This document shows, one piece after another, positions 25,170 to 36,835 of a stretch of DNA of 64,000 nt. Source of the DNA: Lepturacanthus savala (lineage: Eukaryota; Chordata; Actinopteri; Scombriformes; Trichiuridae); NCBI GenBank assembly GCA_030544235.1, contig CM060472.1, forward strand, positions 21,152,654 through 21,216,653. Direction: 5' to 3'. Positions within the stretch are counted from its first letter, which is position 1. Each line of letters starts with the position of its first letter. The position numbers and the translations under genes are program-made. The notes beneath the pieces were generated by a model, which saw only the letters and a program-made list of their open reading frames with translations, had not been told where the DNA came from and searched no databases.

Positions 25170-25760
25170 GTTAATTCAACGGGTTGCAGAATTGTTGAGC
25201 CGGGTTTTAAACATTACAAAAGAAAGGAGATCCAGCGATTCCCAGAGATGGCAGACATACTGTGGCTGGACTGTGGGATTTGGCGTGAGCGATGGTAGAG
25301 GGCAGAGCATGTGCTGGTGTGGTGGTGCTAGCATCTTTGGTGGCGTTCCAGGTGGAATGGATGTAGGATTGTGGAATTGTAAGACGAACGTGTTTGTGGA
25401 ATGCAAAACACTAATGATCGTTCCAACCAATTGCTTACACATTTGTTGGTTTGCCTGTTGTCGAGCCTGCATGGCGGTAAACCTCCATTCCTCCACCTCC
25501 TGCTGTATCCTAAGCTTGTTTTCCAGGGCAGCGGTTGCTCAGCTTTGTTCAGCATCATGCGTTTGCTCCAGGTGCCTTTTCTATTCAGCCCGGTAATGAC
25601 AGAAATCATCACACACAGAAAATCTGGCTTACCTCTTTCTGGATAGGGACCAGTGAATAGGCAACCCAGGTCTTGCATTTTGGCTTCTGTTTCCTTTGGC
25701 TGTTCTCTCTGTGTCAGTGTAGCAGGTTCACCACCAGCCCCGGTCATCAATTAAAGCAAG
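25170..25760 (-). pseudogene. undetermined retroelement-like remnant
   Basis: Two overlapping minus ORFs (25328-25750, 140 codons; 25176-25496, 106 codons) sit beside the LTR-like remnant. One carries an E/Q/R-rich stretch around EEWRFTAMQARQQANQQM, reached only by joining two frames, which resembles the coiled-coil start of retrotransposon gag proteins. A proline-rich part follows. An 134-codon ORF on the plus strand overlaps it. No zinc knuckle, protease or RT motif is seen, so gag is only a suggestion. Confidence 0.25.
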
Positions 25761-26264
25761 TAATCACTGGCTGCAGTATCTGTATTTTCAAATCAGCATG
25801 CTTCTAAGCTAACTACTAGCCTTGGCTAGTTTGCAGGAAAACGCAAAAATACAAAACATGTCTTCAGGGTAAGCTGGCTAATGGATACTCGCCATCGGCA
25901 GAAAAGCTGGTGTTTAGAGTATCAGCCTCGCAGGTGTCAACAAAGGCATTGTACCTCATTACTGCATATACACACTGAATTAAACACAGATTTTTAAAAC
26001 TATTAATTCATTGCCTATTTTGCGTGCAAGAAAGAGAGAGTACAATAAAAACTCCAGATCATACTAATTATGTTTGATTATGTTTGATTCAAAAAGTAAT
26101 GATTTTAATCCAACTCGAAACTTGTCCACAATAGTGAAATTGCTCGAAAAGTCATTTGGTGTAAGGCCAGCATTAGTTTTATTGTTCACTAATTAGCTCT
26201 GAACACAAAGTACAGCTGGGGTCGATTGGGATGCCATTAGTTTTGCAGGTATTTCATCATAATC
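25761..26264. other. non-coding stretch, no gene seen
   Basis: Nothing recognised. Confidence 0.5.
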
Positions 26265-26600
26265 TGTAAGACAAATTGATGTTTTAACCTGATGCATGGT
26301 GCTAAATGAAAAGTTATTATAATTCATCCCAAAGGGAATTATAGTTAAGGCATGTCGCCCAAAACAACAAATGTCAACCTCATGGTGGCGGTAGAAAAGT
26401 CAGAGAATCGTCCAAGTAATTAGGATTTATTGTCTGAGATCTTAATTGACTGTGTGAAACATTATACTAATCCATAGTAGATACTGAGACATTTCACTAA
26501 GTAAATACTGACCGGCTCCCAAAAAATTATAAAATAAAAAACATCCATCCTTTTGGGGACCATAAATGTAGATATCCTGTACTCTTTACTGCAGTGAAAT
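26265..26600 (+). repeat. degenerate teleost interspersed repeat
   Basis: Blocks TTTTAACCTGATG, GGTGCTAAATGAAAAGT, TTATAATTCATCC, then a second GGTGGCGGTAGAAAAGTCAG, GTAATTAGGATTTAT and TTTGGGGACCATAAATG match an abundant fish repeat in which the 'GATGGTGGCGCTAGATGAAAAGTCA' unit recurs. Two partial units appear here. The family is not named and the ends are approximate. Confidence 0.5.
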
Positions 26601-27643
26601 GTAGAAACTTCATTATAAAGTGTGTTTCTTATCACATCTAGACTATTTAACCAGTAGTGTTCCAGTCTATTTAAAGTTTTTTTTTTTTCATTAAGTAGAG
26701 AATTAACAGCCTGGTGGCCTTGCTTTACAATATCCCTGCAATTACAATATCCCTGATTTGTTACTAAAAGATGCTTCAGCTAAGATGAACCTCAATAAGC
26801 ATTTTGATAAAGTAATTGAGTTTAAAGGTGAATGTGCAGACTGAGACAGCGACATTTTGTGTAAGACCGTGGAATAAAACAAATCCTCTCACTGCAGCAG
26901 AAAGGGAAATGGAAATGTCATGAAAATATGCTCTTTAATCTAGACCCAGTACTGTAGGTGGATAAATACAAACATATCCTTTGTCATTAAAAAGAAGACG
27001 AGGGCTGAATGTTAATTTACCCAAAATCTATTCAACGATCAATAAAAAGACTCAAAGGTCAATCAAATTAGCTTGCTTGCCTGCAGCTGCTTTCATTCCT
27101 CAAATGGATATAAATGTACAGAATATACATAGGTTAGCTAACTTTCAAGACTGCTATTTAATTAGACAAAAATGCCCCTGCATGCTGCGTCAATATTTGG
27201 TGAGCTAATGGAATCTTAAGTTCGATGAACCTGGCACTGAAATTAGAAATTAGATCTCACCTTGAATTAAATAGTTTATGCTGTACAGCCTAAAGCTTTA
27301 TGAGTCCAGCGAAAGAGCTGTAGGCAGTTTGCATCTATTAACACATTTTATTGGGAGGCTATGCATGTATATTGTATAATATGAGTGAATTTTAGTCCGG
27401 CACACTCAGATGGCTGCTGCACATCTTCGGGAATCATTTATGTAGCATGGCGAGGACTTATAAATCATTCATGAAGCTTGATCAAGCCTTTGAAGTTATA
27501 ATATGATTTGTGTATCTCTGAAGGTCATTCTCACTAGTATTGACACTGCGTAGATTGGTGTTGCTTTAAATGCTAGGTTAGAGAATTCTATGGCATATCC
27601 TCTGCAACAGCCCAAGGAAGCAAAGGTTTGATGCTGCTGGTGT
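26601..27643. other. non-coding stretch, no gene seen
   Basis: Unique AT-rich sequence; small ORFs only. Confidence 0.55.
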
Positions 27644-27720
27644 TTAAAGGTCCCGTATCATGGAAATTGCCATTTTTGTGGCAAGGCCCGAATTTATTTT
27701 ATTGGAGGTTTTAGGTTGAC
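27644..27720 (+). repeat. 5' fragment of TTAA-type repeat
   Basis: TTAA followed by AGGTCCCGTATCATGG is the typical start of the short TTAA-flanked elements whose 3' parts occur at 7521 and 30020. The right end (AGGGACCTTTAA-like) is not found nearby, so this is a fragment. TTAA target sites suggest the piggyBac group, by inference. Confidence 0.4.
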
Positions 27721-28501
27721 TCTTAAAACCCCAAACCAGCTTGAAGCCCATGTTTGCAGTGATATGGAAGATAACAGTAAATGATGAGAGAGACATCGAG
27801 ATGAGAGAAGAAGTTCTCCCAAGATTGCATAATTTTATTAAAAACACACAAGATATGGAAAACATTTATATGTAATAGCACCATTAAATATATGTATGTA
27901 TGATAACTATAACAGGAAATGAAATAGAGAAGGAAAAATAGAAATTGTGATTAGATTAGATTAGAAATTTTCCTTTTATTTTGAAATTGCAAAATTATCA
28001 CACACACAATGATGGGGGTTGTGAAACAGTGTTGAGGAACTCTTCCAGAAAGTCCCTCAAAGACAGAACAATATGTTAAAACTCACACGATAAGCAGCCC
28101 CGATGATCTTCATAATTAAAAACTAAACTAAAATATTTATCATCACAGAGCGCAAAAAAATCAACATCACATAATTAAACTCTGGGCTACATAATACAAA
28201 AAAAAATCAAACAAAGCAAAACAGAACAAAATAAATCAAAATCAAAGCAAACCAAAGAGCAGTGGCATTCAGTGTCTTAAAAAACACATTGCAAAAGTAA
28301 TTTGTATTATAAAGCAAAGTTAAATTCGATATTTGTACCTTTTGTTTAACTATTGCGTTATCACCACACAGGACGGCTCAGCACTGTATGTGAGGGTTGC
28401 TGTGACAGTTTCTAGTGGAAATTAAAACAATATATAACACTAAGACCAGCACATAACAACATTATCAGGAGCAGAAGCAACACACCAACCACTAAAAAGC
28501 A
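27721..28501. other. non-coding stretch, no gene seen
   Basis: AT-rich sequence with A-rich patches near 28195-28260. Nothing else recognised. Confidence 0.5.
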
Positions 28502-28561
28502 GGTTATTAACTGGTTATAACCAGTTATAACCATTTCTATGAAGCTGGTTATCAACCAGCT
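28502..28561. repeat. paired palindromes with shared CTGGTTAT core
   Basis: An 18-bp perfect palindrome, AACTGGTTATAACCAGTT (28509-28526), is extended by GGTTAT/ATAACC arms. Sixteen bases on is a hairpin with arms AGCTGGTT and AACCAGCT around ATC (28543-28561). The half-site AACTGGTT resembles Grainyhead/TFCP2-type binding sites; that reading is speculative. Confidence 0.8.
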
Positions 28562-29049
28562 CAGTTTTCATATCCTGTAATGAGCACAATCATGTAAAAA
28601 AAGGCAGGTTGTCAATTACTTCATGAGAACCATGATTGAGGTACTTCATATATGATGTACTTCTGATGAAACAGAGGCACGTAGACTTCCTGCGGAAAAA
28701 ATGTTTTAGAGAAGGAAAACAGGTCTCATTCAACAGAATAAAAAGGTACTAGAAATAGGTTTATAATATAAAATACATGTAGGTTGCATTAGACATATGA
28801 CCCAAGAGGTTGAGTAGTATTTGCTTTTTAGTTTGTGGTGAAGAAACTATTCAGAACATATCACCATGTGCAGTTCTCATCACGCAGTTATTCTGAGCTG
28901 CAGTAATCAGAGTGTAAATTATCCACGCTGTCAGCTGTCACTCCAGGAATGAATTAAAACACCTTATAGGTGTTTCCTTTATGTTGTTAGTGTTCACATC
29001 ACTTAACCTCTGATTTATCTTACTCGTTTAAAATAATGCAGGAGATGTT
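28562..29049. other. non-coding stretch, no gene seen
   Basis: Nothing recognised. Confidence 0.5.
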
Positions 29050-29150
29050 TGTCTCTTGTAATTGTATAATGTATTGTGTATTTTATTATTTTCTGTAAAG
29101 TGTCTCTGAGTACTATAAAAGTGCTGATGAATAAAGTATATTATTACTGT
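29050..29150 (+). repeat. LINE-type 3' tail
   Basis: CTGTAAAGTGTCTCTGAGTACTATAAAAGTGCTGATGAATAAAGTATATTATTA-type order (here described by its blocks TGTAAAGTGTCT, GAGTACTATAAAAG and ATAAAGTATATTATTA) is the usual 3' end of fish LINE/SINE families, which finish with a short (ATT)n. There is no coding part upstream. Confidence 0.5.
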
Positions 29151-30019
29151 AAAATAAACTTTGCATAATTAAAATGCAGCGCAAATCAACATTATGTCTT
29201 TAGTGTCATAAAAGGTCTTTGTTTGATAGGAGCTCTGTTTTAAAACCAGAGTGGAAATAAAAAAAAGCTGCAACAATAATGTTTCTACTGACCTATAAAA
29301 TATATATTGCCCTTTATTTGTAAATTTATTGCAAACTCAGGACATTTGTTCACGTCAGGATCCTGTAGGAATGATGACTCCTTTTTTTTTTCTAGTGAAT
29401 TGATTGGCTAGTGGTTGGTGCTGTTATACGTGTTGATTTTTTAAAAAAATCTCAAACAAGACCTGCTCCAGAGCATGTTAGCCATTCAGCAAAAAGTTAC
29501 CATGGTGATACAGTACCTCAGCAAAAAGTGAACCACTGTTGTAGTAATGAAACCCAAGAGTTTAACCTGAAGTTACTTCACTAAGCACAAATCCTGCTTC
29601 GTAGTAGAGACTTCTGGGCTCAAGAAGCACAGTTTAACTCAAACAACATGAAACCAAGAAGTAGGAGGTGCTAGGTCCCTGTTTTGCGCTATGGTAGCCC
29701 AGGAGGAACATTGAATGCTGGCTGAAATTGCTTTTTGTAACTATAACGAAGGTCTATATATGTTGCACACCTATGGGATTTTAACTTTTAATGTTAATAA
29801 TGATTTTTGAATATCTATCCAAAAAAATTCCACAAAAACGGATACACACCATCGTGCCATGCAGAAGCTATATCCAAAAGTTGAGGTTGATCTGTCAAAC
29901 AGTCAGAGATACATGAGCTGCAGACACATAAACACTCTTTGCTTTATAGATAGATACAGTCCCATGCTTCATACACTCAACCCACAGAGAAATGCAAACA
30001 GCCTGGATTTGGAAACTTT
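29151..30019. other. non-coding stretch with weak repeat traces
   Basis: Around 29620-29740 (CTATGGTAGCCCAGGAGG, GAATGCTGGCTG) it resembles the distal part of the repeat seen at 20965-21200 as I recall that family, but the match is weak. The 66-codon ORF at 29859-30059 runs into the next repeat and is not a gene. Confidence 0.4.
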
Positions 30020-30305
30020 CGCCTTAAAACAGCTCATTTATCCTTCTGTAAATTTATGATGTCATACAAACACTGTCACCAGCCCCTCACATCCAGCCAG
30101 TCAAATCAGCTCATCAGAACAGAGGCTCATGGATATTAACGAGACAGTCAGGAGATCACTACGCTTTCTAGAGCTCCAGAGAGGAGCTTGAGAGAGGAGC
30201 TGTGCAACTATAATAAGATTTTTGGTACTTTAAACCACAAGTATATCATGTTAGGGATATCAAAACTTCAAAATAAACCCAACAAACTGTATGATGTAGG
30301 GCCTA
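30020..30305 (+). repeat. TTAA-type teleost repeat, 3' half
   Basis: Blocks in order: AAAACAGCTCATTTATCC, TATGATGTCATACAAACACT, CCAGTCAAATCAGCTCATCAG, CATGGATATTAACGAGACAG, GGAGCTTGAGAGAGGAGCTG, TTTTTGGTACTTTAAACCAC, TATCATGTTAGGGATATCAA and ATGATGTAGGGCCT. This is the 3' half of a dispersed percomorph element; its last third is shared with 7521-7637. The terminal GGACCTTTAA has decayed to GGGCCTAAA. Confidence 0.65.
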
Positions 30306-30336
30306 AATGAGTGTACCGAGACCCAGGCAGTCAGTA

Positions 30337-30397
30337 TTTGTAAATGTAAATCATGTAAATGTAAATCATGTAAAACAACATCATGTAAAACATGATG
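30337..30397 (+). repeat. short tandem repeat of TGTAAATGTAAATCA
   Basis: Two near-perfect 15-bp units followed by related ATCATGTAAAAC(A) units that end in an inverted CATGTAAAACATG; local slippage product. Confidence 0.75.
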
Positions 30398-31955
30398 TGG
30401 GATCTTTTTATACTACTCTTTGAAAAACTTGTTGAGCTCCGTGCAAGGTTTCAAGTGTCAGAACTTTTAGAGGGGAAAGAAAAATATGTTATGATATAAT
30501 AAGTACTAAAAGACAGAGAGACAGCCCAGTCCACGAAGCTGGCCCGAACCCTGTGCCGCTCAATGCAAGACCGGCTTTCCGGATTTCTACATTTGATGAT
30601 GCGTGAGAGCGATCAGTTCGGATCCGGGTAAACGTTGCCATCACCCATTTCTAGAACGCCACAGTGTTCTTGCAGTTACCTCATCATCTTTTTACAGCTG
30701 GAGCTGTGCAGTGTCACATCACAGAAAAGTCTACTTCCAACAGTCTACAGGAGAAAATAAGAAATGTGTCAGTTACTCATTCATTTCTATTAACTATTCT
30801 TAAAGTTCTTAAAAACATTTAAATTGACTCTATTTAGTAATGATTTAGTCAACCTTGCATTTGAAAGTTTTTGGTATTTATCCATTTCAACAATTTAGCC
30901 ACCATCCTTTATTTCATTTATCCCTTCCTTTTAGCTAACTATTTCAACTGTTTATCCATGCCTTTAGGCAATATTTTATATTCATTCCTTTTTAACTATG
31001 CATTTTAGCAATTTGTCGCAATACTACATTTCCACATTTGTTTAGCTCTGCAGTCTTTCACATACCCACTGGCAACTGAACAGGAATCACTGCAGGATGT
31101 TGTGTCTATGTTCACTTTTCTTTTTGTACATTCATTGTGTAAGTACTTTGTTCAGTCCTTTGGGACGTCTTTTTTTCATGTGTCATTCATGGTATTTTAA
31201 ATAACTCCAGCCGGATTGTGATAACACTTAGGGAATCCTGCATCTCCCAGGTGCATTCTATTTCCTATTCATCAATAAATAGCATCACATTGCTCCATGG
31301 TTTTACTCAAACTGTAAAATACAATCATAGTTTATACTGCCTTTTCTGTGGCTCCGAAGGGAGCTTTTTTTAAGGTCTGAGGAAATTACTTTTCTTGGAT
31401 TAGGTTTGAGACTTAGACTTTTTTTTATGGAAATAATGAATAAAAAATGAATAAAAGACATAATATCTCAGGCTCATCAGTGCTGACCATTCCTTTTTAA
31501 AGAGTAACTGCATGACATATATTAATCCTGCTTTACATTGCCAACTCATCTTAATTTATCATGGCTTTTCCACACACTCTTCAGCAGAGACAATAATTAA
31601 TAATGATAACAAAGAAAACAACTTTACTTATACACATGTAAAATCCATAATAAAATTCCGAGATGTGATAGTTTTCATCCATGCTTCCTGATAAAAATTC
31701 CGCCCATTAGCCAGTTCAATTGTGTCCGGAGGATCTGCAGTGAAGACCTGTCTTATTTAAGTCAGACAACAGACCTCTCCAATTCCTGAGATTCCTCAGT
31801 AGAGGCTATAAAACTGAGAGGGTTGAGACAGCAAAAAAAAAAAAAAAATGGTTTTGAGGGGGTGACTCAAGACACCTGCCTCCGTTCTACCAGAAATCTC
31901 AGATTATCGCTCCCACTTGCTGCATCTCATATTCTCGTCTTGGCTCAGCATGTAG
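30398..31955. other. non-coding stretch, no gene seen
   Basis: AT-rich unique DNA with a 16-base A-run near 31833. The 66-codon ORF at 30603-30803 has no recognisable domain. Confidence 0.5.
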
Positions 31956-32500
31956 AAAATCATCCATAAGCACTGGCACATTGTTGAGTCGGACTCCAAA
32001 TTGAAAAACGTTTTTTTGGAGATACACCAAAATTGTTATTCAAACAACCCCCTGATATAAAAGATCATCTAGTTAAATCTGCTCTGCGCCCACAGCGTGC
32101 GCCCCCTTCCTCTCCCACACGGCAATTACAGTTGTGGTGCCTGTGTTAGATGTACCAACTGTATATGCACAAATGCTGTTTTTTTTTTTTTTAATTATTC
32201 ACCCACTGGCTGGAATATAAACAGTCACAATGCTTTACTTGTAGCAGCCAAAGTTATAAACATAATTCTCTGCCAGTGTGGCCTGGCTTATGTAGGCAAG
32301 ACCTCTTGACCTTTGAGCACCAGAATGACTGAATGTGAATAATTAAGCTTTCAGCTCATTTTTTTGTCTAGCTGGCAAGAGCTTATTTAAGGGAAACTAC
32401 AATAAAGCTGGTGTGGCTAATAAACACGTCACTAATGTTGTTAATTGTCTCCTATTAAAGTGCATCAGATTTAGATATATTTATATATTTTCTCAGCGAA
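31956..32500 (+). mobile_element. Penelope-like element fragment (RT end plus GIY-YIG endonuclease)
   Basis: Translation in shifting frames gives, in order, KHWHIVESDSKLKNVF (from 31956), PPDIKDHLVKSALRP, then the ORF at 32097-32309 with NYSCGACVRCTNC, YSPTGWN, and INIILCQCGLAYVGKTS, and after its stop PLSTRMTECE. This is the order at the RT-to-endonuclease junction of Penelope-like retroelements: the 'KHW..SD..L' and 'LKDHLV' linkers, the paired-cysteine segment, then the GIY-YIG core with YVGKT and the following R (in STRMTE). At least two frameshifts, a poly-T expansion inside the cysteine segment and stops show it is inactive. The right limit is approximate. Confidence 0.85.
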
Positions 32501-35500
32501 ATCACACAAGCCATCACATCAGGTTACAGTATGGCAGGTAATGGTGGACCTAAGCCAAAATTAGAATTAATAGAATTAAATAAAATTATTTTAAATGATT
32601 TTTTTTCATGGCCACAGTCATGCCACGCCACCAGAGGGGCTCACTTTTCTGTTTAAACTGATTCTGGTTAACAGTTTGCATCTTTTTGAAGGGGTTTTAT
32701 ATGAGGTACTTATCCATGTGCAGTTTATGGAGAAGCAGTCAGAAGTACCAGCAGCAGCAAAACATATTTTACAGTGTAATAAGAGATCAATATCAGTTTA
32801 AGTGTCCACTGTATTTAGAGTATTTTCAGCACTTTTCATTGCCGTCAAGACGGTTCTTTGCCTTGGCACTACATTCCCTCAACCATAGAACTTATGTATT
32901 TTTTATGCATACTGTGCACTGTGTTACACCGCAGATCAGCTGTTTGGCTCAGAAAGAGCCATTGTGGCTGTTACAGCATATCATCAAACACACCTGCTTT
33001 GGCTTGGATAGCGTGTGAACCCCCAAAACGGCTTTGTTTGAAGAAGAACTCTCTGGAAAGCAAAACCCTCATCAATCCACCGTGCAGTTAAACTGATGAG
33101 AGACATTTGGCTAAGGCTGCTGGTCCAAATATCAGCGGTGAAGGTTGGGAATCTTTTACACCGACTCCAGCACAATGAGATGTGAAAATCCTGTATCGTC
33201 TCCAACCGACACCGACTGGTCATCAGGAGCAACGCGATGGGTAAGAGCTTCTGCCATTTATGCCATCTGTGGCTCGTCTTTTCTCTTGCTGCTCTAGTGT
33301 TAGACAGCATTTGGCTTGCGTGCAGTCTCTTTGTCTTTTTTTTGTCTATCCTCTGATGCAATAAACTTTGTTTTCAGTTAGTTTTAGATTCTGTCACTTA
33401 TAGCTTGTTACACAACGTGGCAAGTAATCGCTGCCTGATCAAGGACACTCAAGGAGAGATTTGTAACTTTTCTTTTGTTATGGATGAACAAGATCAGGAA
33501 AAAAAAATCAAAAAGAAGAAGCTACAATTCAAATCAGATGACAATAGAACATGCACGTTCTTGTTGTCATAGCGAAGGGAAACATGGCGGACCCATAAGG
33601 TAGTTTTAAAAAACCATGTAAATGGCTATGTTATTAAAATGATGTATGCCACAGCATAATGTAGGTTATACACTAACCAACTAAAAGCAGCAGGGAACTT
33701 TTAACAGAATGAAACACTTACCATTCACAACGCTTTCGCTGCTCTCCGCCATGTTGAAAGGTCAAAGTTCATTTCATCTCGTCAGCTCATTTATCATAAA
33801 AATCTTCCATCGTTCCAGTGGAAATTACAACGCGAGCGAGTGTTACTGTGCAATTTTGATGTTGTTTTTTTTTTTTGTATTTACAATATTTATTTTTTTT
33901 TATAATGCAAATTTCTATATCCTTGACCCTATGCTTAGAAGGGATTTTTTTTTTCTTTTTGCAGCTGGAACTATGAAAAGATCTTTTGATCCTTATAACA
34001 GAAACATTAATAAGCACTCCGAAGTAGTCTCGCTGTGGCATCATGCAGGGGAGGGATGAAAGGAGAAAACTTCCGCTCCGGATATGTAATTCATTCAGAA
34101 CTTCCTGAAAATAAATGTGTAAAATAAAATAAAGAAATACATTTTTTTTTTTTTAAATCTGAATCTTAAGGGGAAAACTGTGACGACGTGCACTTCTGCT
34201 GCGGGCTGACAACACGGAGGTTTTTTTCACGTCACGTTTTTTTTTTTTTCTTTTCCCAGCGAACCGCTTTCACATGCAAAGGCTTCCACCGCATCATGCA
34301 TAATCATGATGCGCGTTGCATCTGTGTAGTTTTGTGTGCAGCAATTTGGGAAACATAAAAGGCCCGGTCGCGTAACAGATTTCTCCTCGAATGGCAATTT
34401 CCTCTTGCATCCCCATCAAATCTGCTTAGCCCTGCGATGCTTTGTGAATTGGCGCGTTATCAAATACTGAAGGGCCTAATGGTGAATGAGACGCAGTGGC
34501 TCGTCTTTAAGCACCCCGTCTCCCACGTCTTTTTAGAGTTGCCTGCCTTTTCGCAGATATTTCCTCTCCCTTTTTATTCGTTCCGAGATAGCTCAGAGCA
34601 ACAGCTTCAACGGATTCACTTCTGGAAGATAAAAATTCATGGCAGGCATGGTCCAGCCCACAGGCCTGGAGATTGGCATATGATACGCAAGTTTAGTTTA
34701 GAGAGAGCATTCCAAGTTGTTTCTGTTTTGTTGTTGTTGTTTTTTTTTTGTTTTTTTTTATGATTCTGAGCCGTAACGTCGAATGACATGCTGCTGCTTG
34801 TGTTGTGTGGTTTTCGGGTGACTGCGGTGCATCAGAACTGAAGAAGCAACACAACAAACAGGAACATCACAGAGATTTCCAGCGCTCCACCGTGTGGAGT
34901 CATACATCTGTGGAGTTTAAGTCTCGCTGTGTATTCTGGTCTCATCCGAGAGGGTCGATGCTATATAGACTTTTCTCAAAGTGAGTGAGTGCATTTGTTT
35001 TCGCTCTTTTTTTTTCGATCCTATTTGTTTTTTTTTTTCTTTTTTGTTGCTGTTAGTTTTTTTTATGTTTTTGAGGATGTACATAAAAAACGCCTTGCCG
35101 CTGCTTTGTCCTGTAGCTTTAGCTTTTCTTATTCATGTCCTGGTATCTCATTAAAGTGAGAAATATAAAACCATTGATGGCCACAATCTGTTCCTTCTCC
35201 ATTATGGCGTTGGATATCTATATTAAACTTAGCTGAAGTCATATGTTCCTTTTAAGTATGTGGACCTTTTGAACCTAAAAAAAAAAAAAAAAAAAACAGC
35301 TTCCTCTTTTATGTAAGATCTGTCATAAAATGATTCAGGACAGAATGGAGAGAAAAAGGCACTTGCAACCAGAAGATTATAAATAGAAATGCAAAAATAT
35401 AACCCCACATTAATGAGAATTGCGAGCCTGTTTCTTCACAACTAGTCCTTCATGACACGGAATAATCCTTAGCAGTGGGTTTGTTTCATCTGTTCCAAAG

Positions 35501-36508
35501 GGCCAATCGTGTTTCATGTGTTATTGACACCAGATAACGTTAGTCTGACCACTGCAGGGCAGCTTGACTCTTGTCTCAAGTCTCATTTTGAGGAGCTAAG
35601 CCCCCCTGCAGGGCTCCCACATGCTGTACAACCGTGATAACAATCCCTGGTTTTCTGTTCATTAGTTTCGTCAAAAAACAACTCTGCACTTCCATTTCCC
35701 GCTGAAATCTAAAGTAGTCCTACTGGTCATCACTCCCGCCGAGAGAACATTCAATTTACAAGCTTCATCTCCTGATGATTCTGAGTATTCAGGTGTGCTT
35801 TTGTGAATCATGAGTTGGTTTAGGTTACTTTCCTGCAGCAGGATTAATATAAAACACCAGGGGCACTATTTAGATAATGCAAATGCATGGCCTTGGGCAT
35901 AGGCATAAATCCTGGGGGTGGGGGGGGGGACGTGACCCACCTCTTCTACAAAGATGCCCCCCATATAAATCTTTATAAACATGAATAAATAATTAAAAAT
36001 ATTAAAGAAACACACAATAATGTTAAATAAACACACAACACAACTGCTGCTAAAAGAAATCCCCCGCCATTCCTTGAAGTGGTTTCATCCAAATGCTGTT
36101 GGGTGGGGCCAATGCCTAACGGCAAATTTTGACAGTCAACAAGTAACTAGCAATGTGGAAGAAACCAATTGACCGAATATGTAGAAGCCAATAAGTCATT
36201 TATCACACCACACAATTTGTCCAAAATCACCATCTTTTTTAACATTGGGTATTCACATAGAAACAGGCAGCCAGAGTAGCTTTTTTTTCCCCCTAACCAT
36301 GCGCTTCTACTTCCTTATTGACCTTTGACCACACATAACTTCCTTTCTCTCTTAAAGGGCCACTGCTACCAAATAAACATTTGCTCACAAAAGAATACTG
36401 TCTAAAAACAACGGATTCTGCATATTCACATGTACATCTGGTTGTTGGGATTATAATTCATCTGACTATTCCATGACTTCACTGAGGACAACAAATAAAC
36501 ACACCTTG
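32501..36508. other. non-coding stretch, no supported gene
   Basis: Largely unique. ORFs of 60-125 codons (32686-33018 plus, 32984-33361 minus, 33709-34059 plus, 34437-34763 plus) show no domains. AACATGGCGGA occurs at 33581-33591 and in reverse at 33744-33754 (YY1-like core). An 8-bp hairpin GCATCATG/CATGATGC is at 34291-34312. Long T-runs occur at about 34140-34260 and 35010-35060, and an A-run at about 35277-35297. A G-rich segment near 35913-35930 resembles a fish repeat that I cannot name. Confidence 0.4.
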
Positions 36509-36835
36509 CTTGGCGCAGGAGTTAGCGTTGTTGCCTCACAGCAAGAAAGTCGCAGGTTCAAGACCATCTTGGTCCTGGGTCTGGGACCTTTCTGTGTGGA
36601 GTTAAGTGTCTGCGTGGGTTTTCACCGGGTACTCCGGCCTCCTCCCACAGTCCAAAAACATGCTGAGGTTAATTGGCGACTTTAAATTGCCCCATCGGCG
36701 TGAGTGAGTGTGTGCCCCACATATGGCGACCATCTGGGGTGTATCCCTGCCTCTCACCGTAACACGCTGGGATTGGCTCCAGGAGACCCCTGCAACCCTA
36801 ATGAGGAATAAGCAGGTATAGAAAATGACTGACTG
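36509..36835 (+). mobile_element. tRNA-derived SINE, copy 1
   Basis: The head reads GCGCAGGAGTTAGCG (A-box region) and GCAGGTTCAAGACC (B-box GGTTCAAGACC). The body has ACCTTTCTGTGTGGAGTT, GCCTCCTCCCACAGTCCAAA, ATGCTGAGGTTAATTGGCGA and GGGTGTATCCCTGCCTCTCA, and the end is ATGAGGAATAAGCAGGTATAGAAAATGACTGACTG. All blocks recur in copies at 46745 and 51421. RNA polymerase III promoter boxes support a tRNA-derived SINE. The extreme 5' end is diverged and no clear target duplication was found. The ORF crossing it is not a gene. Confidence 0.85.

Noticed and set aside
25192..25596. 134-codon cysteine-rich plus ORF
   Set aside because: It overlaps two minus ORFs in a decayed-element area and has no ordered cysteine pattern of a known family.
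29859..30059. 66-codon ORF
   Set aside because: It runs into a dispersed TTAA-type repeat and has no domain.
36509..36835. Target duplication around SINE copy 1
   Set aside because: Only short partial matches (CTTGCTT / CTGCTTT) flank it, which is not convincing.
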